64,000 nt of DNA. Source: Okapia johnstoni (Eukaryota; Chordata; Mammalia; Artiodactyla; Giraffidae). The translations under genes and the position numbers were made by a program. This document shows positions 19,840 to 31,099 of this stretch, piece by piece (positions within the stretch are counted from its first letter, which is position 1; each line of letters starts with the position of its first letter). The notes beneath the pieces were generated by a model. The model made no database searches, was not told where the DNA came from, and worked only from the letters and a program-made list of their open reading frames with translations. The DNA is taken from the NCBI GenBank assembly GCA_024291935.2, contig CM044308.1, forward strand, positions 120,802,501 to 120,866,500. Reading direction: 5' to 3'.

Positions 19840-20580
19840 GGATGTTTCAAGATAAAGATAATTGCAGGAGCAAGGAAGAGTTGAGTTCTGTTTAGATAAA
19901 AGATAAAGAGACCACATATTTCTCATTCTTGAGGTCAAGGAGGCTCCTAAGCTATGCATGTGCAGAAAAGTTCCTCAGGGGAAGGGGAGCCAGGCCATAT
20001 TATGTTCTGTAATGCAATAAAGTATTAAGTCCAAATTTGTAACTTCTCAGAGGCTCTTGCACTGGAATCCATTTTGGCTAAAAGATGCACACGCATATAA
20101 GGGAGGGCCCTGGTGTTGCTGTTCAGTCGCTAAACTGTATCCAGCTCTGCGACCCCACGGGCTGCAGCACACCGGGCATCCCTGTCCTTCACTATCTCCT
20201 GCAGTTTGCTCAAACTCACATCCATTGAGTCAGTCATGCCATCCAACCATCTCCTGTCTCCCCCTTCTCCTCCTGTCCTCAATCTTTCCCAGCATCAGGG
20301 TCTTTTCCAATGAAGGGAGGGCCCTGAGCCGGACTAAATAGGGACTCAAAGTCAAAGCAAGATGATTGGCCAGAGGACACCAGGAAGAACTGACCCTGTA
20401 TAAGTAATTTAACCCACCTCGAAAGTGTGCAGCTTTCTCTCTCTCTCTGAGCCTGCCTGTGCTTTCTCTGCATGTATCTGCTCTCCTAACAAGCACGTTA
20501 CTTGCCTCACTGCTTTTCACCTCTTTGCTGAAATCTTTCTTCAAAGCAGACAAGTGCCAGGGTGAGTGCTACGGCCCAGG
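19840..20580 (+). mobile_element. Endogenous retrovirus-type LTR, probable, split by BovB
   Basis: The sequence has the look of a solo LTR: a U3-like part with AATAAAG at about 20018, a run of pyrimidine-rich CTCTCTCTCTGAGCC and an end rich in short direct repeats. No internal viral genes are adjacent. Family and limits are unsure. Confidence 0.45.
20111..20315 (-). mobile_element. BovB 3' tail fragment, reverse
   Basis: GTTGCTGTTCAGTCGCTAAA to CAGCATCAGGGTCTTTTCC. The target duplication GGGAGGGCCCT flanks it (about 20101 and 20316). Confidence 0.85.
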
Positions 20581-21039
20581 TTAAGTCCTTGGTCAGGGAA
20601 CTGATGTCCCACTTCAAGTCATCATAGGCTGCGGCAACCCCACAGCCACCTGAGACCACCCTGAACTGGAAGAAAACGTAAACTCAGATTTAAACTATCT
20701 CTGAAAATACCTTGGCTTTGGCATTATGTTACTCTAATTTTGTTTTGGTTTTGTTTTGCTATTCTTCATTCAGTCAAGTTAATTTCTCTTTCTTCATAAT
20801 GAAATCAAGCAGGACCTTGCAGGGCCTTCCCAGTGCAAAAGCCCTTTTTTGTCTCCTTTGTCTTGTTTGTAGAAAAAAGGCTTCAGTCTCCCAGATGTCC
20901 CTCAAGTTCCAAAGAGCAGACTCAAGCAGCTACTAATTAGAGAAGCGAGCGAATGCAGAATCAAAGGAAAAGCAGTCAAGCAAAAAAAGTAATAAGAGCT
21001 TAAACAATAGTTGAGAGATAAAACAGTCACAAAACTAAT

Positions 21040-21590
21040 TCTTCCTCACGGGATATATATAACAACTGATGCATATCTTTGTGTTGTCTTGCGGAAACTA
21101 AGGACACCCCTGCACCCTGCCAACCCAGGTGAAAGATGGTGACTATATGCTGACCACAAGCACTTAGACCCCAGACTGGTTAGAACCATAAATGTTGATG
21201 ATTAAGATTCCCTAAACATCACCTTGTTACCTCACCACCAAGCAAACAGAAGAAAGTCCACCAGCTGAGCAGGCACACTATGACCCTCAGCCCTAATGTT
21301 GCCTTTACAAATCTTTGCCTGGGTGTCCCTGGAGGTTCAGTAGTTAAAGACTTTGCACTGCAGGGTGTGCAGTTTTGTTCCCTGGTCAGGGAATCCCCAC
21401 ATACCATGTGCAGTAAGACCAAAAAAAAAAAGAAAGAAATCCTTGCCTGAAAGCCAATGAGGAGTTCAGATCTTTTGAGCATTAGCTCCCCTTTCTCCTT
21501 GTTTGGTATCCTGCAATAAACGCTGTAGTTTCCTTCACCACAATGCAGGGTCAGTTGATGAGCTTCGCTCTGAGTTGGGTTGTGTCAGTT
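21040..21590 (+). mobile_element. Endogenous retrovirus-type LTR, probable
   Basis: CAGCCCTAATGTTGCCTTTA, GCCAATGAGGAGTTCAGATC and CCTGCAATAAACGCTGTAG suggest U3-R-U5 of a solo LTR. A CHR SINE lies inside it. Confidence 0.5.
21322..21436 (+). mobile_element. CHR-type SINE
   Basis: GTTCCCTGGTCAGGGAATCC core and A-rich tail. The duplication AAATC-TTGCCTG flanks it. Confidence 0.8.
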
Positions 21591-22023
21591 TTTAAAAGGA
21601 AGTAAATTTCTTTGCTGATAACATTTACTGAGTATCCATTGAACTTGGCAGAGTTGATAGTGAAAGAAAAACAAAACTAACCTTTTATTGGATGCCCATT
21701 TACTTTTAGGCACCTTCATATACACTTTTTCAGCGAATCTTCATTATTGTGCAAGGTATTTTCCCTGAGAAAGAGGATTTTCGTTACCATTTATATCAGA
21801 ATAAATCAAGGCTTAGAAAGATGAAATGATTTATCCAATGGAATGCACTAAAGCATTGAGTTCAGATTTGTAAGTCTCCTAAGACCATGTTCATCCTAAT
21901 ACACTGTGATGCAGTAGTAGAATAGGTGATATACAAGATAATAACAACTACCCCAAATCTAAGATAAGGGTGTTTCAAAACATTTATTTTAAAACACTTT
22001 TAAACACTCACTATATTGATATC
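21591..22023. other. Intron with a MIR-like stretch
   Basis: 21690-21870 (for example GAGAAAGAGGATTTTCGTTA, then GGCTTAGAAAGATGAAATGA) resembles an old MIR or L2-type repeat. Nothing else recognised. Confidence 0.35.
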
Positions 22024-22241
22024 AGTGAGTGTTATCCCTGGTGGCTCAGTGGTAAAGAATCGGTCTGCAACGCAGGAGATGCAGATTCAATCCCTGAGTC
22101 GGAAGACCCCTTGGAGGAGAACATGGCAACCCACTCCAGTATTCTTGCCTGGAGAATCCCACGGACAGAGGAGCCTGGCAGGCTGCAGTCCATAGGGTAA
22201 TACAGAGTTGGATACAGCTTAGGCGACTTCTCAGCACAGCA
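22024..22241 (+). mobile_element. Bov-tA/Bov-A2 SINE
   Basis: From TTATCCCTGGTGGCTCAGTG to GGCGACTTCTCAGCACAGC. The target duplication ATATTGATATCA is on both sides. Confidence 0.9.
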
Positions 22242-22254
22242 TATTGATATCAAG

Positions 22255-22515
22255 AGGCGAAAGAGGGGTGGGAGATGAATTGAGAGATTGGGATTGACAT
22301 ATATACACTACTATGCATAAAACCGATAACTAATGAGAACTTTAGTTACTGTAAAGGAACTCTACTCAATGCTCTGTGGTCACCTAAATGGGAAGGAAAT
22401 CCAAAAAAAGAGGGGATATATGTATATATATATGGTTGATTCACTCTGCTGTACAGCAGACAGTAACACAACATTGTAAAACAACTACACTACAAAAAAA
22501 TTAATTAAAAAAATA
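22255..22515 (+). mobile_element. L1 3'UTR fragment
   Basis: GGGAGATGAATTGAGAGATT, GGAACTCTACTCAATGCTCT and a TGTAAAACAACTACACTAC end with an A-rich tail. Confidence 0.85.
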
Positions 22516-23909
22516 AACACTAACTAGTATATTTAGATTTTAATTCAAATCCTTTTCTGAAGAAAATTAAGTCAGAGCTGGCTTGACATGAAGAAGGGCT
22601 TCGCTGGTTTTAGTTGTTGCTACCTGAGGAACAAAGATGCCCTTATTCAAGCAGCAGAACTAAAAATGGTCTCAAGGGTTGAGCCTCCTTCTCTTCAAAC
22701 TTACATTTGAATAGGAACAATTGGTCTTTAAAATACACATTCATTCCACATTTGTTCACCCTGTAACCCTCCAGCACTTGGTATGCAGCTCTAGGCTTGC
22801 TAAGCTCTCAGATTCCAAGGACTGAAGAACCTCCCCCAGCCCCACTGTGGGTCTTCAAGACTAAGAAATGCTTTAGTTCCAAGAAAGTTGGACTTACAGA
22901 GGACACCCTTCATGGCAATGGGTGACAGAGTGTGTATCAACAACCGTTACAGGAGTAAAGATTCTTGATAGCATCTTATTTAACTAATTGCCAGGCCTCA
23001 GATTAACAACATTTTTCTTAATTGTTCTTAAAGGCTTGGGAGACATACCTCAAGATAGCTCATTTCACATTTATCATATCACTTTTCCTTTCCACTGAAA
23101 TAATGAAGGAAGGCTAAACAGGGATTGTTAAACACAAGGGATGTCTAAAAGATTAAAAAAAAAAACCACAAAGCAAAAATACTCTGAAGGAAGATATTTA
23201 GGAAAGCCTCAGGAAGCAACAAAAAACTTATGGTTGCTAGAAAAGAAGTTAAACCTCATCAAATCCATAGCCAAGACTATTTTATGAAGAAACCTCTATC
23301 CAAGGCACAGAGTTCACTTGACTGGGATGCCCCAGGATCTGAGATTTCCATAGCAACCTCCCCTCGCTGTCTTTCAGCCCCTCCCTCCTCTCTTCCTGTT
23401 CCCTCTCTCGCCTTGACGTCTTTTGTTAGGGATCAAACTGACAAACAGAACTGGCTTCCTGCTTCCCTTTTTCCTATATCCACCAATCCCTCAGTTATGA
23501 AAACAGACTTTAAAAGGAGCTGGACATTCTGGTTAAACTCAGTGGATTGACTCTCTACCTCAACCTGTGCTCCAATGATGTGCTGGGATTGGTACTTACT
23601 GTTACATTTTTAGGAAGTCTGTGAGCCAGTTGTTAAATCTACCATTTAAATTATATAAACTTATAATTATGTAATTTAGATTTTAAAAGGTATTTATAAG
23701 TATACAAAACTCAGCATTTCACAAAGGTTTTACTAATATGTATGCTCTTAAAGTTTTTTAACTTATTTTATCTATATAGTGAAAATGCTTTAGATGTATT
23801 ACTGCTCATTTCCTCCCAATGCCACATTCAAGGACTTCACATTGGAAACTTAGAAACTGGCCATGATGGGAGAATTTATACCATGGCTATTATAAAACAC
23901 TACAAATTT
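22516..23909. other. PRR11 intron 1, no feature recognised
   Basis: Mostly unique-looking sequence. A 106-codon open frame at 23230-23550 has no resemblance I can name and no splice or promoter context, so I do not call it a gene. Confidence 0.45.
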
Positions 23910-24020
23910 GGGAATCCCCTGGCAGCCCATTGGTTAGGATTCCACATTTCCACTGCAGGGAGCATGGCTTCGATACCTGGTAGGGGAACTAAGATCCCTC
24001 ACACTTCAGGGTCAAAAAAA
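23910..24020 (+). mobile_element. CHR-type SINE
   Basis: GGGAATCCCCTGGCAGCCCA, then a GATACCTGGTAGGGGAACTA core and an A-rich tail. Confidence 0.8.
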
Positions 24021-24087
24021 CAAACACACAAACCTCTACAAATTAGGGCTTGATTTATTATTTTGCTCACTGTCAAGAAAGTGATGA

Positions 24088-24215
24088 GGACTTCCCTGGC
24101 AGTGCAGTGGTTAAGACTCTGTGCTTCCAATGCAGGGGGCACGGGTTTGACGCCTGGTCAGGGAACTAAGATCTCACATGCTGTGTGCAACATGGCCAAT
24201 AAATAAATGAGTAAA
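24088..24215 (+). mobile_element. CHR-type SINE
   Basis: GGACTTCCCTGGCAGTGCAG, then a GACGCCTGGTCAGGGAACTA core and an AAATAAATGAG tail. Confidence 0.83.
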
Positions 24216-25399
24216 AAGTGATAAAAAATGTTAATAGGGCAGATTAAACTTAAGAGTATCTTATCTGTAGTCATTACAGACGACTGAAACAGCAGAAAAA
24301 TTGAGGAGTATTACTCCAGTATTTGAAAATGATTATTTATCGGAAATTTCTTACTGAAATGAAGTTCCAACATAAATCTTTGTGCTTCACATTTGTCTTA
24401 CTTCACAGAGTAAATGAAAATATTAACCAAGATTCATATCAGGACTAAGCTTGTTCATAGACTGCAACCATGGGTTGGTTACAAATGAAGTTTATAAAAA
24501 TAAATTAAAAAAAATCAATAATAGCATTTTGTGAGAATCAGTTGGCTATATAAAATTTATAAGAAAAGGTATTACATATTTTATCATTATTTATGATAAA
24601 ATAATTGTTTATCATTGTTTACATCAGTATACATCAGAAAATTTATAATAAAATTGTGCATATATACTTATAAATAATTATTAGCACACTACTGTTCCAC
24701 TCCTTTCTGAAACATCATGAACAAGACAGTAAAGGAATAAAAAAGGCATAAACTCATAGGACAAAGAATAGGAACAGGCACTATAATAGATGATACATGT
24801 GAACTAAATCCTGGAAAACGGAACAGTGGTAACTGACTTGGCAGAACAGAGGAAAGCTGAGGCTTGACTGGATGGTAGAGAAACCAACAGGAAGCAAGAC
24901 AAATCCCAGAACTCGGAGAAGTTTCAGACTTGAAAGCACCAAGTCCCTTTGCAGGTTTGGGGTAGGGCTTAATTGGATTAATTAAAAGTCTTCATAACGA
25001 CTGGATAGGCCTTTCCCTCCTGTCCATGCAGCCGGGCAGTGTTTTGGTTTTCATTTTATGGACAGGTCTATTCTCTGCAGAAGTTAGAGTTGCTGAATTT
25101 GGGTCACCAGGCATAGCAAGGTCACGTCTATGTCACTATTCAGAAGACAGGGCATGGTCCTGAACTGAAAAGTGAGACACTCAATTCCCTTTCTCAGCTC
25201 AGCTCCCCAAATACAAGCCAAAGTTTAATTCCTGGCCTCAAAATCCTACACTTCTCATTCCTCCTGGAGGATTCTAGATTCTCCTCCAGGGAAACTGGCT
25301 TTAGCTTGACAATATCCACCTCTGCTACTTTGAGCTGCCAACCATCCTTTTTGTGTCTTCCTTTGACATATAACAGCCAAGCATCATCAATCATTTTAG
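24216..25399. other. PRR11 intron 1, no feature recognised
   Basis: AT-rich, with a palindromic TTTATCATTATTTATGATAA stretch near 24580. No gene or clear repeat seen. Confidence 0.45.
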
Positions 25400-25469
25400 G
25401 AAGAGTCTTAAATATGGAGAACAGAGACCAAAATAAACAGAGAGGGAAATGGGAAGAATGTAGGAAGTA

Positions 25470-25765
25470 GAAGCAAACTTAAAAAAAAAAAAAACTTCAG
25501 AAAATGATATGGACAAGGACAGGGGAAAGGAAGGAGAGGGTGAGATGAATGGAGAGAGTAGCATGGGAGCATACATACTAACATATGTAAAATACACAGC
25601 CAAAGGAAATTTGCTGTATGACTCAGGAAACTCAAACCGGGGGTCTGTAACAACCTAGAGGGAAGGGATACGTGTACACCTATGGCTAATTCATGTTGAT
25701 ATATGACAGATATCAAACCAGTATTGTAAAGCAATCATCAACCAATTAGAAATAAATTTAAAAAA
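25470..25765 (+). mobile_element. Ruminant L1 3'UTR fragment
   Basis: AATTTGCTGTATGACTCAGG, then CTAATTCATGTTGATATATG and CAGTATTGTAAAGCAATCAT, with an A-rich end. Confidence 0.85.
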
Positions 25766-26288
25766 GGATCAAGGCCAAAAAAAAATCGAGATCTTGCATT
25801 CTTGAAAAGGATAAGAAAAAGTTTTTAAAATTAAAATAGTAGAAATTTAAAAAATGTAACAGAACAGTTTGAAGATTAAAGTTTTAGATGAGAACAGAAA
25901 AAAATGGAGAGAATTTTTATCAAATAAACAATATAAAAATATTTCCCAGAACTGAAGGACTTGAATTTCCAGATTGAAATTATACTGAAATTATTCAGCA
26001 TAATTTGAATAAAGATGCACATTGAGGCATGCCATCATTTAGAACACCTAAAGTAAAGAGGATATTCTAAAAGCTTCCAGAGAAAACACAGCCTAGATAC
26101 AGAGGACTGAGGATAGAATGACATCAGAATTCAACAGCCACCCTGCAATTCTGATGGAGAATGTTTACAATCCCATACCTGGCCAAAATTTCAGTTAAGT
26201 GTGAGAACAGAAGTGAGATAATAATGGGAATTTCCAGGATAATGGTGACCATAAGTCCTTGGAAGACAGTTTTGCAGTGGGCCCAGGG

Positions 26289-26577
26289 CAGGGGTCAGCG
26301 AATCTTTCCTGTGAAGGGCTAGATAATAAATAGTTTAGGCTTTACAAGCCATCTGGTCTCTGCTACAACCACTCAGCTCTACATCAAAACAGCCATAGAC
26401 AAAGGCTGTGGTTGTAATTCAATAAATGTTATTTATGACTATTGAAATTTGAATTTCATAGAGTTTTCATATGTCACAAAGTATTATTCTTCTTTTGATT
26501 TTTTTCCCACCTAATACAAATTGTAAAAACCATTCTTAGCTCATGAGACCTATAAAAATAGTAGTTTACTGACCCTT
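26289..26577. mobile_element. hAT-Charlie (MER1-type) DNA transposon
   Basis: Begins CAGGGGTCAGCGAATCTTTC and ends near TTTACTGACCCT, with GGGCTAGATAATAAATAGTT and TAGGCTTTACAAGCCA between. Short inverted ends and this order match a MER1-type non-autonomous element. Confidence 0.65.
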
Positions 26578-28189
26578 TAATTAGCCAGTGAAATAAGCAA
26601 GTGTAACAGAGGGCTTCAGCAGGAAAAAAAAAAAAAGGAAATAGATAAATTACCTAGTGCATTTGAATATTCTGAGTGGAGTTTATTATTTTTCTGTAAA
26701 GTTCAGCCCAGGTTACTGAGAAGTGCTTAAGAAAATAAACATATAAACAATGTCTAGGAAAAAGTTGTATAAGAAAATAAATGAAATCATAGTTAACATG
26801 TAATGATCAGGTATTACACAATATTTTATAGTATAAACATCGAGTACTTATTTAATTAAAAATTATGGCACAGGACACTATAAAACTCTTAGAGGAACAC
26901 ATAGGCAGAACACTCTTGACACAAATGACAGCCAAAAATTATGACACAGGTATATTGGGAAGACAGAAGAAAGTAGAAATTAGCAGTTCTCTAAATTTAT
27001 ACAGAGTTTAACCTTGGGGGAAGAAAAGAAATAGTACAGTATTATAAACATATTACTTAGAAACATGGAGGTAAACACCAGAAAACAGTCACAAAAGTGG
27101 GTAATGTTGCCTTTGGGCAAATGGGAACCAAGATTATAGACAGAGGACTCAGAGGACTACCATTTCTTGTTTGTTTCTTTCTAATAAGCCTTGAAGTCGT
27201 ATTGGACAGTTAACCTTTGGCATATACTATTAGCTGGAAAAATAACCACCCTTCTGAAAATGGGTCATCTCTTTCTAGCCATTTCCTGGTGGTTGTTCCA
27301 GTGTCTATGCATTCAGATTTCTAAAGAATTCTACATATTCAAAGTATATCATTTGGGAAATTATTTTTTAATGAAAAAAATCTAGGAATGAAATAATATT
27401 TTCTCTTATCTCTTCTGTATGTGTGTGTCCTGGGCCCTGGGTCATTATTACTATCTAATAGACTTCTAACTAAATATAGTAATTGACACAAGTAGAGAAT
27501 TAAAAGAATATGTCTTATCTGTTAGGATAGAAAGATGCAGTTTGAGATATTTTCTAGATTAATATTATATTAAAAAATAATCATAGCTCTTCCAAAATTA
27601 AAAGATAATGAATTCTCACCTCAAATAGGACAGAGGATTCAGCAAGCTAAGGTTTCTTTTACTATCATTGCTTTATTAAAAGCTTTAGATATTCTATAGA
27701 GGATAACTGTTCAATTAATAGATATATAGCAATCTTTCTCTAGATGAGACATGTACTGTCCCCTTTCCAAAAGAGTAATGAGGCTTACAAATTCTTTTTG
27801 ATAGATTAGGTGGGATTCCAACTGCTAACACTAGATAGAAACTCATTCTTTCATGATGACTCAAAGCATTTTTCTTATTTTTTTAAATTGAAAAATACAC
27901 TTCCATTTTACTCACTTTGCTTTGAAAATAATTTAAGGCCAATTAAAAAGAAAAAACCTGTACCACAACATGATAAAAAAAAAAAGTGAGGAAATAAGAA
28001 TATTCCATTATAGAATAGACTATATTAAAAAAGCATGCATATACATGAATCAGAAATATTTCTCTAAGTCATGCTGTCCCGTCTCCTTACCATCACTCCC
28101 CTTTCTGTCTTCTGCCTTCAGCTGACGTCACTATTTTTCCCTGGGGCCTCCCTTGTTTTTGTCTTTTGATATAGTCTATTTTGCCCTAC
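26578..28189. other. PRR11 intron 1, no feature recognised
   Basis: AT-rich sequence with poly-A tracts at about 26624 and 27975. No gene, RNA or clear young repeat. Confidence 0.45.
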
Positions 28190-28515
28190 TCTTTTTTTGG
28201 TCTGTACTGGGTCTTTGTTGCTGCATAGGCTTTTCTCTAGTTACAGAGAGCAGGGGCTACTCTTGAGTATGAGGGCTTCTCACTGCGGTGGCTTCTCTTG
28301 TTGCAGAGCACAGGTTCTAGGCACATGGGCTTCAGTGGTTGCAGCACGTGGGCTCAGTAGTTGCTGCTCCCAGGCTCTAGAGCACAGGCTCAATAGTTGT
28401 GGTGCACGGACTCAGTTGCTCCTTGGCATGTGGGTTCTTCCCAATTAGAGACTGAACCCGTGTCTCCTGCGTTGGCAGGTGGATTCTTTACCACTGAGCC
28501 ACCTGGGAAGCCCTC
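28190..28515 (-). mobile_element. CHR-type SINE, long form
   Basis: Reverse copy, from TTGGTCTGTACTGGGTCTTT through GGTTCTAGGCACATGGGCTT to GAGCCACCTGGGAAGCCC. Confidence 0.85.
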
Positions 28516-28671
28516 CTCTACTCTTAACTTTGAAAAATTTCAAACCTTGAGAAAATTCATAAGAATAGCATAATTAACATTCATAATTGTTATTGGTTAG
28601 CAATTTCTCTTTATAGGGGTAAATGTGTAATGAATAATGTATACTATACAATATATATATAACCACGTGCA

Positions 28672-28893
28672 TGTGTGCTAAGCCCCTTTAGTTGTGTCCA
28701 ACTCTTTTCGACCCTATGAACTGTAGCCTGCCAGGCTTCTCTGTCCATGGGATTGTGCAGGCAAGAATATTGGAGTGGGTTGCCATGCCCTCCTCCAGGA
28801 GATCTTCCTGATCCAGGGATCAAACCTGCTTCTCTTATGTTTCCTGCATTGGCAGGCAGGTTCTTTACAACTAGTGCCACCTGGGAAGCCCCA
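28672..28893 (-). mobile_element. Bov-tA SINE
   Basis: Reverse copy, from GTGCTAAGCCCCTTTAGTTG to GTGCCACCTGGGAAGCCC. Confidence 0.88.
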
Positions 28894-29084
28894 TCTAGCC
28901 ATGTATTTATATATAATTTATGTAATTTTTATATGTAATATTACACACACATCCCTATACAGAAAAATAGCAGTTGGTGTATCTAGGTGCATGATATATG
29001 ACTGTTTATGATCCACTAGGTACTGTGGTAGGTAGGGGATACAATTGTGAGGAAGACCAACATAGCCTGTCCTTATGGAATGTT

Positions 29085-29300
29085 TACTGGATGTTTACAT
29101 CATCTCTTTTGTGCCTCCGTAACACTCCTTTTTACACACCCTTATTGTGACATTTATTACATAGCGTTGTAGTTTTTGCTTACACATTTGTCACCCCACT
29201 GGACTGTGAGATATTTCAAGGGTAGGATAAATTTTATTCATCTCTTTCCTCAGGATTTAAAGTATAGCAGGCATTAAGTAATGTTTCATTCAATAGATGA
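29085..29300 (+). mobile_element. L2 LINE 3' fragment
   Basis: Old repeat, with CCACTGGACTGTGAGATATT, then GTATAGCAGGCATTAAGTAA and a TCAATAGATGAATGG end, like the L2 3' end. Confidence 0.5.
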
Positions 29301-29517
29301 ATGGAAGAAATCATTCCTGCTAACTGTTATCTAGCAAGTGTTCTCTATGTTGATTAAGAATATACTTTAATACAATTCTGAAAAATCTCTTGGTGAAGGA
29401 GATTTTTAGTTCTTCAAATCATACCACACCTTCATATGGTTAAAGGATGCATCCAAAAGTATTTCCAGTACAAAGATGGAATCAATAGTAGAGAGAGAAT
29501 TACACTCTTCCACAAGA

Positions 29518-29650
29518 GCTGCTGCTGCTGCTGCTAAGTCACTTCAGTCGTGTCGGACTCTGTGCGACCCCATAGACGGCAGCCCACCAGGCTCCGCCGT
29601 CCCTGGGATTTTCCAGGCAAGAGTACTGGAGTGGGGTGCCATTGCCTTCT
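29518..29650 (-). mobile_element. Bov-A SINE, single unit
   Basis: (GCT)n start, AAGTCACTTCAGTCGTGTCG, then CATTGCCTTCTC. The duplication CACAAGAGC flanks it. Confidence 0.87.
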
Positions 29651-29949
29651 CTGTCACAAGAGCAGGCACTGCTATTAAAACTCCACACTGTGATACAAAA
29701 AAATGCTTTTGGTCTGGGGGTACTTTTAAAGCATGGCAGCAACGGAAATTGAAATCAAGTCTTATGTCTAATTTATAATGAAAACGAATGCCCGTTTTTT
29801 TGTTCTTGTTTCTCTTTTGGTCTAGCCCAACAATAAATAATGAAAGTCAGGTTCCTTGAGGCACAACTTTTAGATAAACACCCCTGTTCATCTGCTGTTT
29901 TGAATTATCTTCCAGGGTAAAATGACTTTTACAGATTGCATTGATACAG

Positions 29950-30260
29950 ACCGCAGGGACCACAGACCACTGGATTAAAGACCCTTAGACTGCAGACAAT
30001 TAAAATGATTAACCTCAGCTCCTTTGTTCTTCCCCTTTAAAAACCCAGAACTCAAGAGACCAAGTGGGAGTCAATCTGAGACTTGTCTCCCACTTTCTTG
30101 CTTGGCTCCCTACAATAAAACCCTTACTTTGAGGCAAACTCCCCCAGTCAGAGTTTGGCTTTCTGTGCTTCAGACACAGGAGCCCTTTGGCTTTATGTGC
30201 TGCAGACACAGGAGCCCTTTGGCTTTCTGTGCTGCAGACACAGGAACCCTTCGTTCGGTT
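29950..30260 (+). mobile_element. Endogenous retrovirus-type LTR fragment with 32-bp tandem repeats
   Basis: CTTCCCCTTTAAAAACCCAG, then CTACAATAAAACCCTTAC, looks like an LTR promoter/R region with a polyadenylation signal. After it come three 32-bp units at 30154-30185, 30186-30217 and 30218-30249. No internal viral sequence follows. Confidence 0.5.
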
Positions 30261-30654
30261 TAAAAATGACAATTGCATTTCTTTAACATCTTCCTAAAAC
30301 ACATTTTAAAGGAAAAATGTGTTTACACTCCCACAAACAACTTTTAGTCAATCACTTTCCATTATCAGTTCAATTGATTCCTCTTGAGAATACATAGGGC
30401 TATTTTCGGTCCTTGCTTATATTTAAATTTACATTTTATGTTGTGCAGCATTGCTATTTGTTAGCTCCAGTCTTGTTTTTCTAAAGAGGCTGCGGCTCCC
30501 TAAAGCTTAGCCCAGCACAATACTAGGCACATAGAAAACAGGACATACTTTGAAAGCCGATACTCTCACAGAACATAGGACGATATTAAGATTATATCGA
30601 GGAACACCGTATTACTCCTTGTCAAAAAATGTACTTTCTCAAAGTGCATAGGAA

Positions 30655-30783
30655 TCGGCGGTCTTGTTAAAATGTATATTCTGATTCGTAGGTCTGGGTG
30701 GAGCCAGATAATCTGCATTTTAAATAAGAACCCAAGTGATGCACATGCAGTTGGTCCGCGAACCACATTTTGAGCAGCAAATA
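30655..30783. mobile_element. MER5-type hAT DNA transposon fragment
   Basis: CTTGTTAAAATGTATATTCT, then GATTCGTAGGTCTGG and CGAACCACATTTTGAGCAGC, follow the MER5A/B consensus. Confidence 0.65.
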
Positions 30784-30897
30784 CATGCACAGGAATGTGC
30801 AAAAGGAAGGCGGATACTTTGCTCCAAAGCATATTTTTGCAGAGCGTTAATTAAATATAACTATGACTAGAGCCAAGCCAGGTGGAGCACTTCTTAC

Positions 30898-31090
30898 CCA
30901 GCCTTAACCCTCCTCTTTTCCGATTCATCTCCTCTCCGAGTCCAGTCAAAGTTCCCTCCTCTGCAAACCGTTACGAACGCCAGCAGCAACAGACCTAGCT
31001 TCAGGAGAAGCAAGCTCAGGTAATGTAGGAAGATAACCCTGCACTTACTAGTTTTAAGAGTCCGGGGATACGATGGAGTCACGTCAGAGG
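30898..31090 (-). other. PRR11: PRR11 probable non-coding exon 1 (5' end approximate)
   Basis: A strong donor (TGG|GTAAGAAG on the minus strand) sits at 30897/30898, about 200 bp downstream of the promoter on the PRR11 side. PRR11 translation starts in the next exon at 19427, so this exon would be 5'UTR only, as in human. The transcription start is not fixed by the sequence. I place it between the CHR-like element (31115-31120) and about 31050. A short ORF across this interval shows no resemblance to anything I know and is ignored. Confidence 0.5.
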
Positions 31091-31099
31091 CCTCTCCCT

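Noticed and set aside
23230..23550. 106-codon plus-strand open frame
   Set aside because: No recognisable domain, no promoter or splice context, and it lies antisense in PRR11 intron 1.
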